From an uncultured Collinsella sp. (GTDB taxonomy: Bacteria; Actinomycetota; Coriobacteriia; Coriobacteriales; Coriobacteriaceae), in the NCBI GenBank assembly GCA_900754275.1, contig CAAECF010000030.1:1-15572 (forward strand): 15,572 nucleotides of DNA. Direction: 5' to 3'. The notes beneath the pieces were generated by a model. The model ran no database searches. It saw only the letters and a list, made by a program, of their open reading frames with translations, and was not told the origin of the DNA. Shown piece by piece: positions 14,042-15,572 of the stretch (the stretch's first letter is position 1; each line of letters opens with the position of its first letter). The translations under genes were made by a program, and so were the position numbers.

Positions 14042-15454
14042 ATGACCAAGAACCGCACCGAGGTCGCGGACATCGACCGCAGCCTCTACGACTTCACCTA
14101 CGGCGAGGAGGGATTCGAGCGCCTCGACGCCGGCATCACGCCCGACATCGTGCGCGAGATCAGCGCCAAGAAGGACGAGCCACAGTGGATGCTCGATCTG
14201 CGCTTAAAGTCCCTCGAGATCTTCAATCGTTTTCCCGACCCGACGTGGGGCCCCTCCATCGAGGGCCTGGACATGGACAACATCGTCACCTACGTCAAGC
14301 CCAACACCGACCAAAAGCACGACTGGGAGTCGGTGCCCGACGACATCAAGAACACCTTTGAGCGCCTGGGCATCCCCGAGGCCGAGCGCAGCTACCTGGC
14401 GGGCGTCGGCGCGCAGTACGACTCCGAGCTGGTCTACCACAACATGCAGGACACCGCGTCCAAGATGGGTATCGTCTATTCCGGCATCGAGGAGGCCCTG
14501 CACGACCCGCAGTGGGAGCCGCTCATCCACGAGAAGTTTATGACGCTCATCCCGCCCACCGACCACAAGTTTGCGGCCCTGCACGGCGCCGTATGGTCGG
14601 GCGGCTCGTTTGTCTACGTGCCCAAGGGCACCAAGTTGGACTTCCCGCTGCAGAGCTACTTCCGCCTTAACGCCAAGGGCGCCGGCCAGTTTGAGCACAC
14701 GCTCATCATCGTCGAGGACGACGCCGACCTGCACTTCATCGAGGGTTGCTCCGCGCCCAAGTACAACGTTGCCAACCTCCACGCCGGCGCCGTCGAGCTC
14801 TTTGTGGGCAAGCGTGCGCACCTGCGCTACTCGACCATCGAGAACTGGTCCAAAAACATGTACAACCTCAACACCAAGCGTGCGCGCGTGGACGAGGATG
14901 GCGACATAGAGTGGATCAGTGGCTCCTTCGGCAGCCACGTGGGCTACCTCTACCCCATGAGTGTGCTCAACGGCCGCCGCGCCCGGTCGAGCTTTACCGG
15001 CATCACCTTTGCCGGCGCCGGGCAGAACCTCGATACCGGCTGTAAGGTCGTGCTCAACGCCCCCGAGACCTCGGCAACCGTCGAGACCAAGGGCATCTCC
15101 AAGAGCGGCGGCATTCAGACCTTCCGCAGCTCCATCGTGGCCACGCCCAAGGCCGAGGGTTCCAAGGCAACCGTGAGCTGCCAGTCGCTCATGCTCGACG
15201 ACCAGAGCCGCTCCGACACCATCCCCGCCATGGACATCCGCGCCAAGAACGTCGACATCGGCCACGAGGCCACCATCGGCCGCATCGGCGACGACAAGGT
15301 GTTCTACCTGATGAGCCGCGGCATCTCGGAGGAAGAGGCCCGCACCATGATCGTCAACGGCTTTGCCAACCCGGTCTCCAAGGAGCTGCCGCTGGAGTAC
15401 GCCGTCGAGATGAACAACCTGATCAAGCTCGAGATGGAAGGAGCGATCGGATAA
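14042..15454 (+). CDS. sufB: Fe-S cluster scaffold protein SufB (470 aa)
   Basis: SufB, the scaffold subunit of SufBCD on which nascent Fe-S clusters are built. The length and the core motifs fit the family: GVGAQYDSELVYHN, VWSGGSFVYVPKG, then the beta-helix region with EGCSAPKY, GVGA-type glycines and TVSCQSLMLD. C380 corresponds to the essential Cys405 of E. coli SufB, and E409, in GHEA (407-410), to Glu434; the 29-residue spacing is the same. H408 is also conserved. AAGGGG lies about 7 bases before the ATG. The stop TAA overlaps the ATG of sufD by one base (TAATG), indicating translational coupling. Codon choice is strongly C/G-ending, more so than in the glycosyltransferase cluster, consistent with a well-expressed core gene. 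Confidence 0.96.
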   Translation: MTKNRTEVADIDRSLYDFTYGEEGFERLDAGITPDIVREISAKKDEPQWMLDLRLKSLEIFNRFPDPTWGPSIEGLDMDNIVTYVKPNTDQKHDWESVPDDIKNTFERLGIPEAERSYLAGVGAQYDSELVYHNMQDTASKMGIVYSGIEEALHDPQWEPLIHEKFMTLIPPTDHKFAALHGAVWSGGSFVYVPKGTKLDFPLQSYFRLNAKGAGQFEHTLIIVEDDADLHFIEGCSAPKYNVANLHAGAVELFVGKRAHLRYSTIENWSKNMYNLNTKRARVDEDGDIEWISGSFGSHVGYLYPMSVLNGRRARSSFTGITFAGAGQNLDTGCKVVLNAPETSATVETKGISKSGGIQTFRSSIVATPKAEGSKATVSCQSLMLDDQSRSDTIPAMDIRAKNVDIGHEATIGRIGDDKVFYLMSRGISEEEARTMIVNGFANPVSKELPLEYAVEMNNLIKLEMEGAIG

Positions 15455-15572
15455 TGAAACAGGAAACCAACACCGCTGCTACCACCCTTGAGCAGGTCAA
15501 CGCGATGCCGGCTGCCACTTGGGGCTGGCTGAAGATGAATCAGACCAAGCTCGAGCTCTCTGACGAGCTTGC
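15454..15572 (+). CDS. sufD: SufD, N-terminal fragment (window ends within gene)
   Basis: Only the first 39 codons are present. The sequence contains NAMPAATWGWLKMN, the typical 'MP.PTW.WLK.N' start region of SufD, the second beta-helix subunit of the SufBC2D complex. The ATG overlaps the sufB stop by one base, and an AAGGAG within the end of sufB lies 10 bases upstream. The rest lies outside the window; a fused or degenerate partner cannot be excluded. Confidence 0.85.
   Translation, partial: MKQETNTAATTLEQVNAMPAATWGWLKMNQTKLELSDEL

Noticed and set aside
14204..15265. 353-codon minus-strand open frame
   Set aside because: It is antisense to sufB, whose catalytic residues and motifs are intact; GC-rich codons with C in third position produce long antisense frames.

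Overview
The window looks like chromosomal DNA of a fairly GC-rich Gram-positive actinobacterium, most likely a gut Coriobacteriia member such as Collinsella. I infer this from the gene content: a sufC-sufB-sufD cluster with an Rrf2-type regulator, a sortase-anchored surface protein, an AAA-ATPase_like protein and many family-2 glycosyltransferases. No rRNA, tRNA, CRISPR array, integrase or transposase is visible. No gene-free stretch exceeds 300 bases; the longest is 7321-7576 (256 nt).

Region 1 (1-7320, minus strand) is a compact surface-polysaccharide type operon of five GT2 glycosyltransferases. In transcription order these are type A (7320-6217), type B (6210-5170), A' (5095-3977), B' (3964-2897) and a large 828-residue protein with two GT2 domains (2896-410). 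A/A' and B/B' are paralogous pairs, so a two-gene cassette appears to have been tandemly duplicated. Immediately downstream lies the 3' remnant of an unrelated AAA ATPase gene that has lost its ATP-binding part and runs off the window edge.

Region 2 (7321-8596) is a divergent promoter region and a plus-strand glycosyltransferase of the galactofuranosyltransferase-like (GlfT) type. Region 3 (8617-10416, minus) is an AAA-ATPase_like protein whose C-terminal PD-(D/E)XK-type domain seems to have lost its catalytic E-x-K. Region 4 (10550-12433, minus) is a secreted, wall-anchored protein with a lysozyme-like N-terminal domain, a long low-complexity stalk and an MPKTG sorting signal, followed by a strong intrinsic terminator.

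Region 5 (12573-15572) is iron-sulfur cluster biogenesis: a minus-strand Rrf2/IscR-like regulator with three cysteines, diverging from sufC, sufB and the start of sufD. The space between them carries a large nested inverted repeat and three evenly spaced copies of the same 9-base half-site. This is probably the operator through which the regulator senses cluster status. The glycosyltransferases probably build one envelope glycan together, and the anchored lysozyme-like protein also acts at the envelope. The Suf genes are a separate housekeeping unit.
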